The notes below the pieces were generated by a model. It was given only the letters and a program-made list of their open reading frames with translations, did not search any database and was not told the origin of the DNA. This document shows positions 30,207-36,993 of a DNA stretch of 42,369 nucleotides, piece by piece (position 1 is the stretch's first letter; each line of letters begins with the position of its first letter). The position numbers and the translations under genes were made by a program. The stretch lies in IMG/VR virus record IMGVR_UViG_3300036828_000686, positions 66,333 through 108,701 of that record, one strand, 5' to 3'. Origin of the DNA: a virus.

Positions 30207-30854
30207 TTACCGGACAGACCGCGCAACCTCGTGCCCGGGGTCGGCGTGGGCCCGGTACCAGGCCAGCTCCGGGGACAGCGGGCCGCGCTCATACCAGGCC
30301 AGGTGGTCCGCCACATACGGCGGCCCGAGGCGCACCGCCGGCCCGAGGGCGAACAGCGGATACTCCGTGAACGGTTTGTAGAGCGCAAGCGTCGTGTCCA
30401 CGTTGGCCCGGTAAACCCCCGGCTCCTGCTCGTCCTCCCAGAAAATGGACTCATAGCCGGCTACCGCCTTGGCGGCCGCATCGTCGGGGAGCCGGTCGAG
30501 CCGCAGCCCGAGACCCGCTTTCACGCGGTCCGCCCCGGCCAGCGCGGCTCTCAGCCTGCTAAGCCAGTCCGGCGGGCAGTCATCGGAGGGCACCACGTCA
30601 GGGTCGGTCACCACGTACGGCTCAGGATCGTGTTCCATCAGGTCCCGGAACGGGCCCCAGGTCCACAGCTGCCACGGGTAGGCATTCTCACCGCGGCGCA
30701 GCACGGGGGTTTCCAGGGCCGCCAGCCAGGACAGCGCCGCCGGCCACGTGCTCGCATGATCCACCACGTGCACGTCCAGCCCGGCCGCGGACAGCGCTGC
30801 ATAGCACCGCCTCGCATACGTGACCCTGTCCCGCAGGATGATGAACGCTTTCAC
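30207..30854 (-). CDS. Small GT-A type glycosyltransferase
   Basis: I prefer GTG 30854, seven bases after a GAAGG site, over ATG 30881, which has none. The protein of about 215 residues opens with KAFIILRDRVTYARRC, has a metal-type motif YVVTDPDVVPSDDCP and a closing WYRAH region. These are features of short phage and bacterial GT-A enzymes that act on surface sugars. It is outside the main sugar cassette, at the start of the minus-strand operon. Substrate unknown. Confidence 0.75.
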   Translation of the reverse strand: MKAFIILRDRVTYARRCYAALSAAGLDVHVVDHASTWPAALSWLAALETPVLRRGENAYPWQLWTWGPFRDLMEHDPEPYVVTDPDVVPSDDCPPDWLSRLRAALAGADRVKAGLGLRLDRLPDDAAAKAVAGYESIFWEDEQEPGVYRANVDTTLALYKPFTEYPLFALGPAVRLGPPYVADHLAWYERGPLSPELAWYRAHADPGHEVARSVR

Positions 30855-30891
30855 TGTCCGGCCTTCATGTCGGGGCATCATTGTGTTTGAG

Positions 30892-30920
30892 TTCGCGTAA
30901 TCCCAGATGCCGTGTAGGGT
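30892..30920 (+). promoter_or_regulatory. Possible promoter of the early plus-strand operon
   Basis: In the divergent gap, TTCGCG and TAGGGT lie 17 bases apart, 34 bases before the TTG start at 30954. The same arrangement (TTTCGG, 17 bases, TAGGGT, 34 bases to the start) is found before 36994. This repetition makes a phage or host promoter class plausible. A TATACA at 30928-30933 is an alternative -10 element. Confidence 0.35.
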
Positions 30921-30953
30921 GTGCGGCTATACAGCCCAGGATAGGAGATTGCG

Positions 30954-31676
30954 TTGCCACTCTCAGTGGATGTCGTCACCACCGACCACAACCTGGAGGA
31001 GGTTGCCAGCCAGGCTAGCGGGCAGCTGGCCAAGCACCGCTGGCACTGGACCCTGGACGAATCCAATCCGGGGCGAGTGAACTTCAGTGAGTACGCGCGA
31101 CAGGTCGGACGCAGTGAGCGCACGATTCGAGCCCACGCCAACGGCTACGCAGAGTATCTGGATGACACCCCCTCAGAGGGGGCGCCCTCGAAGCCACTCG
31201 CTCAGCATGTGGAGCGAGCCGGCATGAGCGCTGACACGCATGCCGCCGCCGAAGCTGTCGCGCAAGTCCGCGGCATGTCGGCCAGTGGTGCCCGGACGCA
31301 CCGCCGCGAGGAAGTCAAGCGAGTGCGCAACATCGCCCAGGACCGCGCCGAGAAGCACGGCACCACCGTGGAGGATGAGGCCAGCAAGGTGGCCCAGCAG
31401 ATCAAGGTCCAGGAGGATGCGGACGCCCGCCTGGCCAGGGAGCGCCAGGCCCGCCTGGGCCTGCGGTACGTCAAGGTCGAGAACATGCTCGCCGGCATCT
31501 ACCGCAAGGGCCAGGAAGCCCTGAACGAGATGCGCGACGTGCCCTGGGAGGACGAGCAGCGCGAGCTGCTGATCGCCAGCCTGGCCAACATCAAGGCCAT
31601 CCTCGGCCTGATCGACGTGGCCCTGTCCGGCGCGGCAGACGTGGACTGGGACGCTGAAATGGAGAAGCTGTCATGA
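30954..31676 (+). CDS. Helix-turn-helix DNA-binding protein
   Basis: A 240-residue protein starting at TTG 30954, six bases after AGGAG. Residues about 25-65 include VNFSEYARQVGRSERTIRAHANGY, a helix-turn-helix as seen in actinophage regulators. The middle is a charged, helical region rich in Ala, Arg, Glu and Gln. The C-terminal third is a helix bundle (YVKVENMLAGIYRKGQEAL). There is no ATPase or nuclease motif. It is the first gene of the plus-strand early operon, fit for a regulator or replication factor. It overlaps the next gene (ATGA). Confidence 0.7.
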   Translation: MPLSVDVVTTDHNLEEVASQASGQLAKHRWHWTLDESNPGRVNFSEYARQVGRSERTIRAHANGYAEYLDDTPSEGAPSKPLAQHVERAGMSADTHAAAEAVAQVRGMSASGARTHRREEVKRVRNIAQDRAEKHGTTVEDEASKVAQQIKVQEDADARLARERQARLGLRYVKVENMLAGIYRKGQEALNEMRDVPWEDEQRELLIASLANIKAILGLIDVALSGAADVDWDAEMEKLS

Positions 31677-32092
31677 GGCGCGCCGAGAAAGCCAGCGAGC
31701 TGTGGGACTTCGCGGTCTCGCACCCCGAGGGCTTTACCTGGGCCGATGCCCGGAAAGCCTTCCCCTGGGCCGCCGAGCGCTCCCGGTTCTTCGCTACCGT
31801 CCGGGTACTGCGCACCACCCTCGGCGCCGAGGACACCATCAACCTGATCTGTGACCCCCAGGGTCCCGGTGAACTGTGGCGCTACAGGCTGGTCGGCACT
31901 TACAACGAGGCCCGGCCCTGGAACGCTGGCCGGCTCGGTGACATGGAGGCCCGGCTAGAGACCATCGCGGGAGTATCCAGAAGCCTGGTGGCCGCCACGG
32001 ATGGCCGCAGCACCGAAGGACGGAAGGCCCGGCTTATCTCCAAGATCGTCGGGCGCCTGGTGGAGGATCTCCGGGAGCTGACGCCTGCCTGA
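31673..32092 (+). CDS. Companion protein of the helix-turn-helix gene, probably winged-helix
   Basis: A 139-residue protein. Residues about 10-70 (ELWDFAVSHPEGFTWADARKAF and FATVRVLRTTL, then a strand with LWRYRLV) fit a winged-helix domain. The rest is helical, ending with a basic-acidic alternation. It starts in a 4-base overlap with the upstream gene, so the two products are probably made together and may interact. Function unknown. Confidence 0.6.
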   Translation: MRRAEKASELWDFAVSHPEGFTWADARKAFPWAAERSRFFATVRVLRTTLGAEDTINLICDPQGPGELWRYRLVGTYNEARPWNAGRLGDMEARLETIAGVSRSLVAATDGRSTEGRKARLISKIVGRLVEDLRELTPA

Positions 32093-32093
32093 G

Positions 32094-32684
32094 TCACGCC
32101 ACACCCGTCACGGGAACTCCCGCGGCTGCGGCTGGCCCGATGCCTTCCGCGGCAAGGGCCTTGGTCAGCATCGAATGGTGGATCATGTCGATCCGGGTGC
32201 GGGCCTCGAACGCCACCGCGCCCGACATGTCCCGCTGCACGGTCAGCTGGTTGTCCTGCAGCTTCTCGCCGCCGTCCGACCAGTTCGTGGACCCGGTGAA
32301 GATGTCCAGGCCGTCAATCACGCCCATCTTCAGGTGCATGATCGCACCCTTCTCCGACCGGCCGATCGCGACCGAGTTCGACGGGTAGGCGTTGGCCGCC
32401 AGGATGGCCTTCTCGTGCACCCCGCCGGCCTGGGAGGAGTCCAGGGTCAGCTGCACGAACACGCCGCCGTCGTTCATCTTGCCCAGCAGCGCCGTGGCCA
32501 GCTCCTCGTCATCGAACCCGTACATGGCCAGCACCACGGACTTGGTCGCGGAGGCGATCAGGTCCACCAGCACGCCGTGCACGTCATCGACAGGGGAGAA
32601 GAAGGTCAGCACGTCACCGGGGTAGCCGGGCGTGAACGCGGTCTGCTTGTACTTGCCGAGCACCGTCAGGTCAGCCAGGGCCAT
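32094..32684 (-). CDS. Phospholipase D-fold nuclease (single HKD motif)
   Basis: A 196-residue protein of the PLD superfamily. A single HKD site is seen: His117, Lys119 and Asp124, followed by GSTN at 131-134 (HLKMGVIDGLDIFTGSTN). Length and single motif match the bacterial endonuclease Nuc type, which works as a dimer. Such proteins in phages may degrade DNA or act on nucleic acid intermediates; lipid activity is less likely. The gene converges on the plus-strand early operon. It overlaps the upstream small gene by 14 bases. Confidence 0.85.
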   Translation of the reverse strand: MALADLTVLGKYKQTAFTPGYPGDVLTFFSPVDDVHGVLVDLIASATKSVVLAMYGFDDEELATALLGKMNDGGVFVQLTLDSSQAGGVHEKAILAANAYPSNSVAIGRSEKGAIMHLKMGVIDGLDIFTGSTNWSDGGEKLQDNQLTVQRDMSGAVAFEARTRIDMIHHSMLTKALAAEGIGPAAAAGVPVTGVA

Positions 32685-32988
32685 CGTTTACTCCCGGGGT
32701 CCAGCGGGCCGCATCCGCGGGCAGGTCACCCATCCGCGCCTCACGCCGGGCGGCGAGCTGGTCCACGGTCGAGTCCACGGACTCCGCCGGGGACATCTCG
32801 TGCAGGGCCAGCAGGGTCTGCCGCATCTCCCGCTGCAGCATCGCGACGTGCTGGGCCGAGACGCCCGCGTCCAGGCGCCGGGCCATCATCAGGTAGCCCT
32901 TCGCCAGCGCGCTGTTGCGGTAGGCGTCAGGGAACTGCTTCAGGTCGGCGCGGGCAGCGCGCTCGACCGCCAGGACGGGCCGCCTCAT
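32671..32988 (-). CDS. Possible terminase small subunit
   Basis: A 105-residue helical protein. The pattern of a basic N terminus, a helical middle (ALAKGYLMMARRLDAGVSAQHVAMLQREM), and an ending VDQLAARREARMGDLP is like small proteins annotated as terminase small subunits in several actinophages, where the LAARREAR tail is common. No clear DNA-binding domain is visible. The assignment is tentative, since the gene lies 4 kb from the large subunit and on a separate operon. Confidence 0.4.
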   Translation of the reverse strand: MRRPVLAVERAARADLKQFPDAYRNSALAKGYLMMARRLDAGVSAQHVAMLQREMRQTLLALHEMSPAESVDSTVDQLAARREARMGDLPADAARWTPGVNDGPG

Positions 32989-32990
32989 GG

Positions 32991-33212
32991 TCAGTCGCTG
33001 TCTGCAGCGGTCTCGCCGGCGGGCGGCGGGAGCTGGGGCTTGCCGGCCCGCGCGGCACCCGCGGCGATTTCCCTGGCCATCTTGTGCAGCGGGTTCTCCA
33101 GCGGCTCGGGCTCAGGCTGCCCGGCCTTCTTGGCCTGCCACTTCGCTACGGGGCTGGCCTGCGCGATGGCGTTGGCGAGGATGTTCGGGGGCGACTCGTG
33201 CCTTTCAACCAT
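32991..33212 (-). CDS. Hypothetical 73-residue protein
   Basis: Start ATG 33212. The protein has an Ala-rich helix, a Pro/Glu-rich middle (GQPEPEPLENPLHKMAREIAAGA) and a Pro-rich end. No membrane segment or known domain. It is part of a four-gene minus-strand unit with the nuclease. Confidence 0.6.
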   Translation of the reverse strand: MVERHESPPNILANAIAQASPVAKWQAKKAGQPEPEPLENPLHKMAREIAAGAARAGKPQLPPPAGETAADSD

Positions 33213-33221
33213 GACGGCCTC

Positions 33222-33398
33222 TCAGTGGACCAGGAAGGCGAGTGAGAACAGGCACAGGCCGAACGCGACGAACGATGGCCAGTAGGCGCGTGGTGCGATG
33301 AACCAGGCGATGACCGTGGCGATGGCGAACAGGATCGCTGCGAGGAGGATGAGGACGCCGTGGATGCCGTTGACTGAAATGCTGGCCGCGAGCAGCAT
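33222..33398 (-). CDS. Small two-pass membrane protein (58 residues)
   Basis: A short gene with a good ribosome site (AGGAG, eight bases before ATG 33398). The product has two hydrophobic segments (about 12-34 and 40-57) separated by a short loop with Pro-Arg. There is almost no soluble domain. This is the layout of class II holins and of other small phage membrane peptides. No endolysin is visible in the window to test the idea. It is the first gene of the minus-strand unit that ends with the nuclease. Confidence 0.7.
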   Translation of the reverse strand: MLLAASISVNGIHGVLILLAAILFAIATVIAWFIAPRAYWPSFVAFGLCLFSLAFLVH

Positions 33399-33445
33399 GG
33401 ACTGATCTCCTGTCTGCGGCCGTTCTCAGTGTAGCGGAGTCAGAT

Positions 33446-33475
33446 TTGACCTTTGGCGATACTGAACGCTACCTT
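33446..33475 (+). promoter_or_regulatory. Sigma-70-type promoter for the plus-strand block
   Basis: TTGACC (33446-33451) and TACCTT (33470-33475) are 18 bases apart. A start near 33482 gives a leader of about 39 bases to the ATG at 33521, which has a GGGAGG site. On the opposite strand a TACACT at 33428-33433 may be the -10 of a divergent promoter for the 33222-33398 gene. Confidence 0.6.
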
Positions 33476-33520
33476 GTGGTACGTTCAAGTTCTAGTTACC
33501 CAGATCCGGGAGGACTGAAC

Positions 33521-33631
33521 ATGTGGGGCAGAACCATCAGTGATCTAGGCGGCGCCGCCAACGACACCGGCAGTAAGCCGTGCGGGCCACCTATGTGGCC
33601 TGTCGCCTGGGACAACGAGAGAATGCGCTAG
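33521..33631 (+). CDS. Small leader protein (36 residues)
   Basis: ATG 33521 lies seven bases after GGGAGG. The 36-residue product has Gly, Pro and Trp (PPMWPVAWDNERM) and no membrane segment. It is the first gene behind the promoter at 33446. It could be a real small protein or a translation-primed leader. Confidence 0.5.
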   Translation: MWGRTISDLGGAANDTGSKPCGPPMWPVAWDNERMR

Positions 33632-33698
33632 AAAGCCGGCCGTGCGGGCCAGGCCGCGGCCCGTACGGCCTCTCCCCTGCGGCCCGGGAGAAGTAGTC

Positions 33699-34094
33699 AT
33701 GGCACAGCCCACGAAGATGAAGAAGGCCGAGCTGCTGGACATCCTGCGGGCCAACCGGGACAAGCACCAGCGGGTGTTCACCGCGGCCCTGGAGGGTTAC
33801 CGCAAGCAGTCCCTGGCCGAGCTGGAGCAGCGCATCACTGCCCTGCGGAACGGCCGCGTCCCCAAGCTCCACTGGCCCTACACCGAGCCCGAGGATCACA
33901 CCCGCGACTACGACCGCGTGATCCGGATGATCGAGCTGGACACCGGGGTCACCTGGACCCTGGACGAGAACGAGTTCGGGAACCTTGTCATGGACGACTG
34001 GCGGTGGAAGCGTGAGTTCCTGCGTACCAGCAACAGGTACGCCGCCGCGGCCGTGCACACCGACTACTCAGAGTTCGTGGACGACGACGACTGA
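33699..34094 (+). CDS. Conserved actinophage protein of unknown function
   Basis: A 131-residue protein from ATG 33699 with a GGGAGAAG site. It is highly charged and helical: KKAELLDILRANRDKHQ, then EGYRKQSLAELEQRI, the tripeptide-rich TEPEDHTRDYDRVI and a closing FGNLVMDDWRWKREFL. Proteins of this pattern are frequent in the early regions of actinobacterial phages. Function unknown. Confidence 0.75.
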   Translation: MAQPTKMKKAELLDILRANRDKHQRVFTAALEGYRKQSLAELEQRITALRNGRVPKLHWPYTEPEDHTRDYDRVIRMIELDTGVTWTLDENEFGNLVMDDWRWKREFLRTSNRYAAAAVHTDYSEFVDDDD

Positions 34095-34102
34095 GGCAGG
34101 CC

Positions 34103-34246
34103 ATGCACCAGTGCTGCAAGCATTGCGACCCGGAGAACGAGCGCCACACAAGCAGGAGCTTCCACGGCCACATGTGGCCGTGCTACCTGTGCGAGACCGA
34201 GCAGGCGCTCGCCGCGTTCCGTGGCAAGTACCTGGGGGCCGCCTGA
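34103..34246 (+). CDS. Small zinc-finger-like protein (47 residues)
   Basis: ATG 34103 follows a GAGGCAGG site. The protein has CCKHC near the N terminus and CYLC further on, enough ligands for one zinc site, with several His between. It ends in TGATG, overlapping the next start. A nucleic-acid-binding or regulatory role is possible. Confidence 0.65.
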   Translation: MHQCCKHCDPENERHTSRSFHGHMWPCYLCETEQALAAFRGKYLGAA

Positions 34247-34638
34247 TGGCCCTGCCGCCCATGGACAACGACGCATTGCTTGCCGCAGTGGAACTGGTCG
34301 GCCGGACCGGGGCGAAAGGGTTCCAGATCGGCTTCCTGCACGACGACGTCCCCGTAGCCGAAGCCGGGTGGTACGCCTACGCCCAGTACAAGGGCGCCCG
34401 GGTCACCGCCGAGGACAAGACCGGCCCTGTCGAGGCCGCGGAAGCCCTGGCCCGCCAGCTCCTGACCGGCGCCCAGTGCCAGCACTGCTTCAAGCTGGTC
34501 GCCCTGGAGGACTGGGGCACGATGGCGGTCACCGTGACCCTGATGAACGGCACGGAATGGACGAAAGAACAGCAGGCCGCCGCCGGCCTATGCCAGTGGC
34601 GGCGCACCGGCAGGACATGGAAACGAGGATGCGAATGA
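34246..34638 (+). CDS. Conserved actinophage protein of unknown function
   Basis: A 130-residue protein. Motifs GFQIGFLHDDVPVAEAGWYA, AEALARQLLTGAQCQHC and a final CQWRRTGRTWKRGC define a family common in actinobacterial phages and plasmids. The two CxxC-type sites (CQHC and the terminal Cys pair) suggest a zinc ribbon. Role unknown. Co-translated with the small zinc protein upstream. Confidence 0.75.
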   Translation: MALPPMDNDALLAAVELVGRTGAKGFQIGFLHDDVPVAEAGWYAYAQYKGARVTAEDKTGPVEAAEALARQLLTGAQCQHCFKLVALEDWGTMAVTVTLMNGTEWTKEQQAAAGLCQWRRTGRTWKRGCE

Positions 34639-34853
34639 TCTTCAAGGCTCAGGAACGGATTTACCTGCCCTGGCAGGACCCGTTCGGCAACCCGATCCAG
34701 GGCACCATCAGCGACGTCGAGCCCGCCCGGTTCAGGGTCAGCTGGGACCCCCCGGCGGACCGCAAGTCCGGCGTTCCCCGCTTCCGCTGCTGGTACCCCG
34801 CCTACCAGGCGTCCCGGTTCCGCCGCGGCAACGCCACCGGAAAGTCGGGCTGA
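34635..34853 (+). CDS. Hypothetical 72-residue protein
   Basis: ATG 34635 follows GAGG by six bases. The protein is basic, with beta-like character (IYLPWQDPFGNPIQGTIS) and a Trp/Tyr/Arg-rich end. Its stop overlaps the start of the first secreted protein (TGATG). No family recognised. Confidence 0.65.
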   Translation: MIFKAQERIYLPWQDPFGNPIQGTISDVEPARFRVSWDPPADRKSGVPRFRCWYPAYQASRFRRGNATGKSG

Positions 34854-35608
34854 TGAGACTAAGGACCTTGCTGGCCAGCGCCGGGCTCGCGAGCCTGGCC
34901 CTGGCCGCTGCTCCTGCGGCGCTCACGCTGACGGCCTCCCCGGCCGCGGCAAACACCTGCTCGCAGTCGATCAGTGACCCGTCACATCAGCCCGATTTCT
35001 TCTTCGGGTCCTACAACATCACCGTCAAGACCGACTCCTGCGGCAGGTGGATGCGTGCCTACGTGTACTGCGTCGCGCCGCTGTCCAGATACGAGGCCGG
35101 CAACTCGGTCCGCGCCCTCGGGGCTGTCAGCCGCACCGGCAGCGCCGCCTGCGACATCAGCCGGTGGGGCTTTGAGTACTACTACAAGAGCCTGACCAAC
35201 AGCCACTGGGTGCGGAAGCGGGAAGGGATGCGGGCTGCCGCGCACACCACGGCCTACATGACTCACCGCATCGCCCGCAACTCTGTCAGCTACACCGACG
35301 CACGCCGCTGCAGGTACAAGTGGTACACCCCCTCTGTCGGGCAGAACGGGTTCACCGCACACGGGAGCATTGACTCCTGCCATCACGCCTGGTGGGCCGT
35401 GGCCCGGTGTAACAACGGGCGGCTCATCTACGGTCCCGTGCGGTACTCCGGCTGGCCAGCCGTATCCCAGACCAGGGTCGGCTGCGGGTTCACGCCTCCC
35501 GTCTCGGGGCTGCAGTGGTGGGCGGTACGGGCCGTCGTATTCAAGAACCTGCATACACAAGAGCACAAATTGTTCTGCCTGAATATCAATTCAGGCTGCA
35601 ACAACTGA
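34853..35608 (+). CDS. Secreted protein with Sec signal peptide, unknown function
   Basis: A 251-residue protein. Residues 1-33 form a signal peptide with a basic start and an Ala/Leu core, with cleavage likely after ASPAAA. The mature part has about nine Cys, probably in disulfides, and is rich in Tyr, Trp and Arg (FEYYYKSLTNSHWVRKREG). No catalytic motif is apparent. Secreted proteins are unusual in a phage early region. It may be a host-derived accessory protein that alters the cell surface or the surroundings of the infected cell. Confidence 0.75.
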   Translation: MRLRTLLASAGLASLALAAAPAALTLTASPAAANTCSQSISDPSHQPDFFFGSYNITVKTDSCGRWMRAYVYCVAPLSRYEAGNSVRALGAVSRTGSAACDISRWGFEYYYKSLTNSHWVRKREGMRAAAHTTAYMTHRIARNSVSYTDARRCRYKWYTPSVGQNGFTAHGSIDSCHHAWWAVARCNNGRLIYGPVRYSGWPAVSQTRVGCGFTPPVSGLQWWAVRAVVFKNLHTQEHKLFCLNINSGCNN

Positions 35609-35618
35609 GAGGAACGAG

Positions 35619-35885
35619 ATGAGTGATCCAGGCTGGCGCAAGGCAACGGCCAGCAACTACAACGGCAGCTGCGTGGAGGTATCCCTCCCGCAGTGGCGCA
35701 AGGCGACCGCAAGCGGCGCGGCGGATTGCGTCGAGTTCGCGATGCTGCCGGATTCCATGATCGGCCTGCGTGACTCCAAGGACCCGGACGGCCCCGTCCT
35801 GGCCTTCACCCGCAATGAGTGGCTGGCGTTCCTGGACGGCGCCACGAAGGGCGAGTTCAACCCCCCGGAGGTAATCACCGCATGA
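35619..35885 (+). CDS. DUF397-domain protein
   Basis: An 88-residue protein with the full DUF397 pattern: W-R-K-A start, a NGSCVEV strand, then GLRDSKDPDGPVLAFTRNEWLAFLDGA. The first strand unit seems duplicated (WRKATASNYNGSCVEV and WRKATASGAADCVEF). In Streptomyces and relatives such small proteins are encoded beside XRE-family regulators of the WhiJ type, with which they form regulatory pairs. No WhiJ-like gene is next to it here. Presence in a phage suggests capture of a host developmental regulator. Confidence 0.9.
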   Translation: MSDPGWRKATASNYNGSCVEVSLPQWRKATASGAADCVEFAMLPDSMIGLRDSKDPDGPVLAFTRNEWLAFLDGATKGEFNPPEVITA

Positions 35886-36514
35886 GACGACTCGCCCTGC
35901 TGGCCGCTACCGCGGCCGTGGCCGTACTCGGTGCGACCGCAGCCGCCCAGCAGCCCCCTGCACCCAGGAGCACGCAGTCAAGCAGCAGCACCATGCGCCC
36001 GCTGTTCCCCGATGGCTCCGTCTCGATCTGCCGCCAGTTCTCCCGGCACACCTACTGCCTGACCCGCGAGGACAACGGCAACACCGGGGACCACAATGAG
36101 CTGTGGTTCGCGGAGGGCGTCCACGCCTACGGTGGCTACTGGTTCGCCCAGTTCAAGGGCACGGTCGGTGAAAGGTGGCCGTTCTCGATCGCATGGTTCA
36201 ACCACAAGTGGCTCGGCCACCAGGTCTATGAGGCCCAGACGTTCACCTGGAACCACCAGTTCGCCATGGGCACGTGCCCGAAGCTGGCCGTCAAGGCGTG
36301 CCTCATGAACACGGGCGGCCAGGACTACTTCGTGGTGATGAAGGGCAACGGCGGGACGTGGAGGATGCTGGCGGTGAACGCGACCGACCGCATCTGGAAA
36401 CTGACGGGCGGCAGGAACATCAGCTACTTCCTGACCTACAACGGCTCGGGCCGCAAGGCGATCTTCGCGCCCAACGGCGACAACAACCAGAGCCTGAAGG
36501 TGAACAGGGCTTGA
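35882..36514 (+). CDS. Secreted protein with Sec signal peptide, unknown function
   Basis: A 210-residue protein from ATG 35882, which overlaps the DUF397 stop. The first 23 residues form a signal peptide (basic, then an Ala/Val/Leu core, ending in ATAAA). The mature part has four Cys and many Trp, Asn, Gly and Phe in beta-like strands (YCLTREDNG, WFNHKWLGHQ, FLTYNGSG), which suggests a beta-trefoil or sandwich fold. No enzymatic motif is clear. Likely released or surface-held. Confidence 0.75.
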   Translation: MRRLALLAATAAVAVLGATAAAQQPPAPRSTQSSSSTMRPLFPDGSVSICRQFSRHTYCLTREDNGNTGDHNELWFAEGVHAYGGYWFAQFKGTVGERWPFSIAWFNHKWLGHQVYEAQTFTWNHQFAMGTCPKLAVKACLMNTGGQDYFVVMKGNGGTWRMLAVNATDRIWKLTGGRNISYFLTYNGSGRKAIFAPNGDNNQSLKVNRA

Positions 36515-36750
36515 CCGGATGGGTCCCCGGGGACGGGAGCAGCTGGCGGTATGAGCGTTCACGGCATCGCTGGGCCGGCACCATCCCCGGGGACCCGGGG
36601 ATCACCCTGGAGCGGTCGGTGGCCGAGTTCCGCTACGCCTACCCCCACGCCCCGCACTGGGACGGCTGGACGGCCAGGACCCTGGCGCTCTACGGTCCGC
36701 CGCGCTGGATCAGGTGGCTGGAGTTCGAGCCGCACTGGTGGACACGGTGA
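36511..36750 (+). CDS. Small WxxDGxSW-repeat protein, copy 1
   Basis: Starts at TTG 36511 in a TTGA overlap with the secreted gene. The 79-residue product has W-VPGDGSSWRYE, a W-GTIPGD turn, then VAEFRYAYPHAPHWDGW and an aromatic tail. The same order of motifs is found in the next gene, so the two are tandem paralogues. The Trp and acidic pattern suggests a small binding domain, possibly for a nucleotide, sugar or protein. No family recognised. Confidence 0.6.
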   Translation: MTGWVPGDGSSWRYERSRHRWAGTIPGDPGITLERSVAEFRYAYPHAPHWDGWTARTLALYGPPRWIRWLEFEPHWWTR

Positions 36751-36920
36751 CCGCCTGGGAATCCCCCGATGGGATCTCCTGGGTCTACGCCCCCGAGACC
36801 CGGACATGGCGGGGGATCTATCCCGGCCTTGACGAGCTGTACCAGCACACCGTCCCCGAGTTCCGCGAGATTTACCCGGACGCCCCACCGTGGGACAACC
36901 TGCCCGCCTCCGACGATTGA
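36747..36920 (+). CDS. Small WxxDGxSW-repeat protein, copy 2
   Basis: Starts at GTG 36747 in a GTGA overlap with copy 1. The 57-residue product has WESPDGISWVYAP, a WRGIYPG turn and VPEFREIYPDAPPWDN, matching copy 1 but without its C-terminal extension. A recent tandem duplication with divergence is the simplest reading. The gap from 36921 to 36993 has the promoter and ribosome site of the next gene. Confidence 0.6.
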   Translation: MTAWESPDGISWVYAPETRTWRGIYPGLDELYQHTVPEFREIYPDAPPWDNLPASDD

Positions 36921-36930
36921 CCAGCAGTAC

Positions 36931-36959
36931 TTTCGGTATCGCAGAATTACCGCTAGGGT
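36931..36959 (+). promoter_or_regulatory. Possible promoter for the third secreted protein
   Basis: TTTCGG and TAGGGT lie 17 bases apart, followed by a GAAGAGG ribosome site and ATG at 36994. Spacing, hexamers and distance to the start match the element before 30954. It would allow this gene to be expressed apart from the upstream operon. Confidence 0.35.
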
Positions 36960-36993
36960 CTGAGCCCTACACCCAAGAACTGGAAGAGGAACC

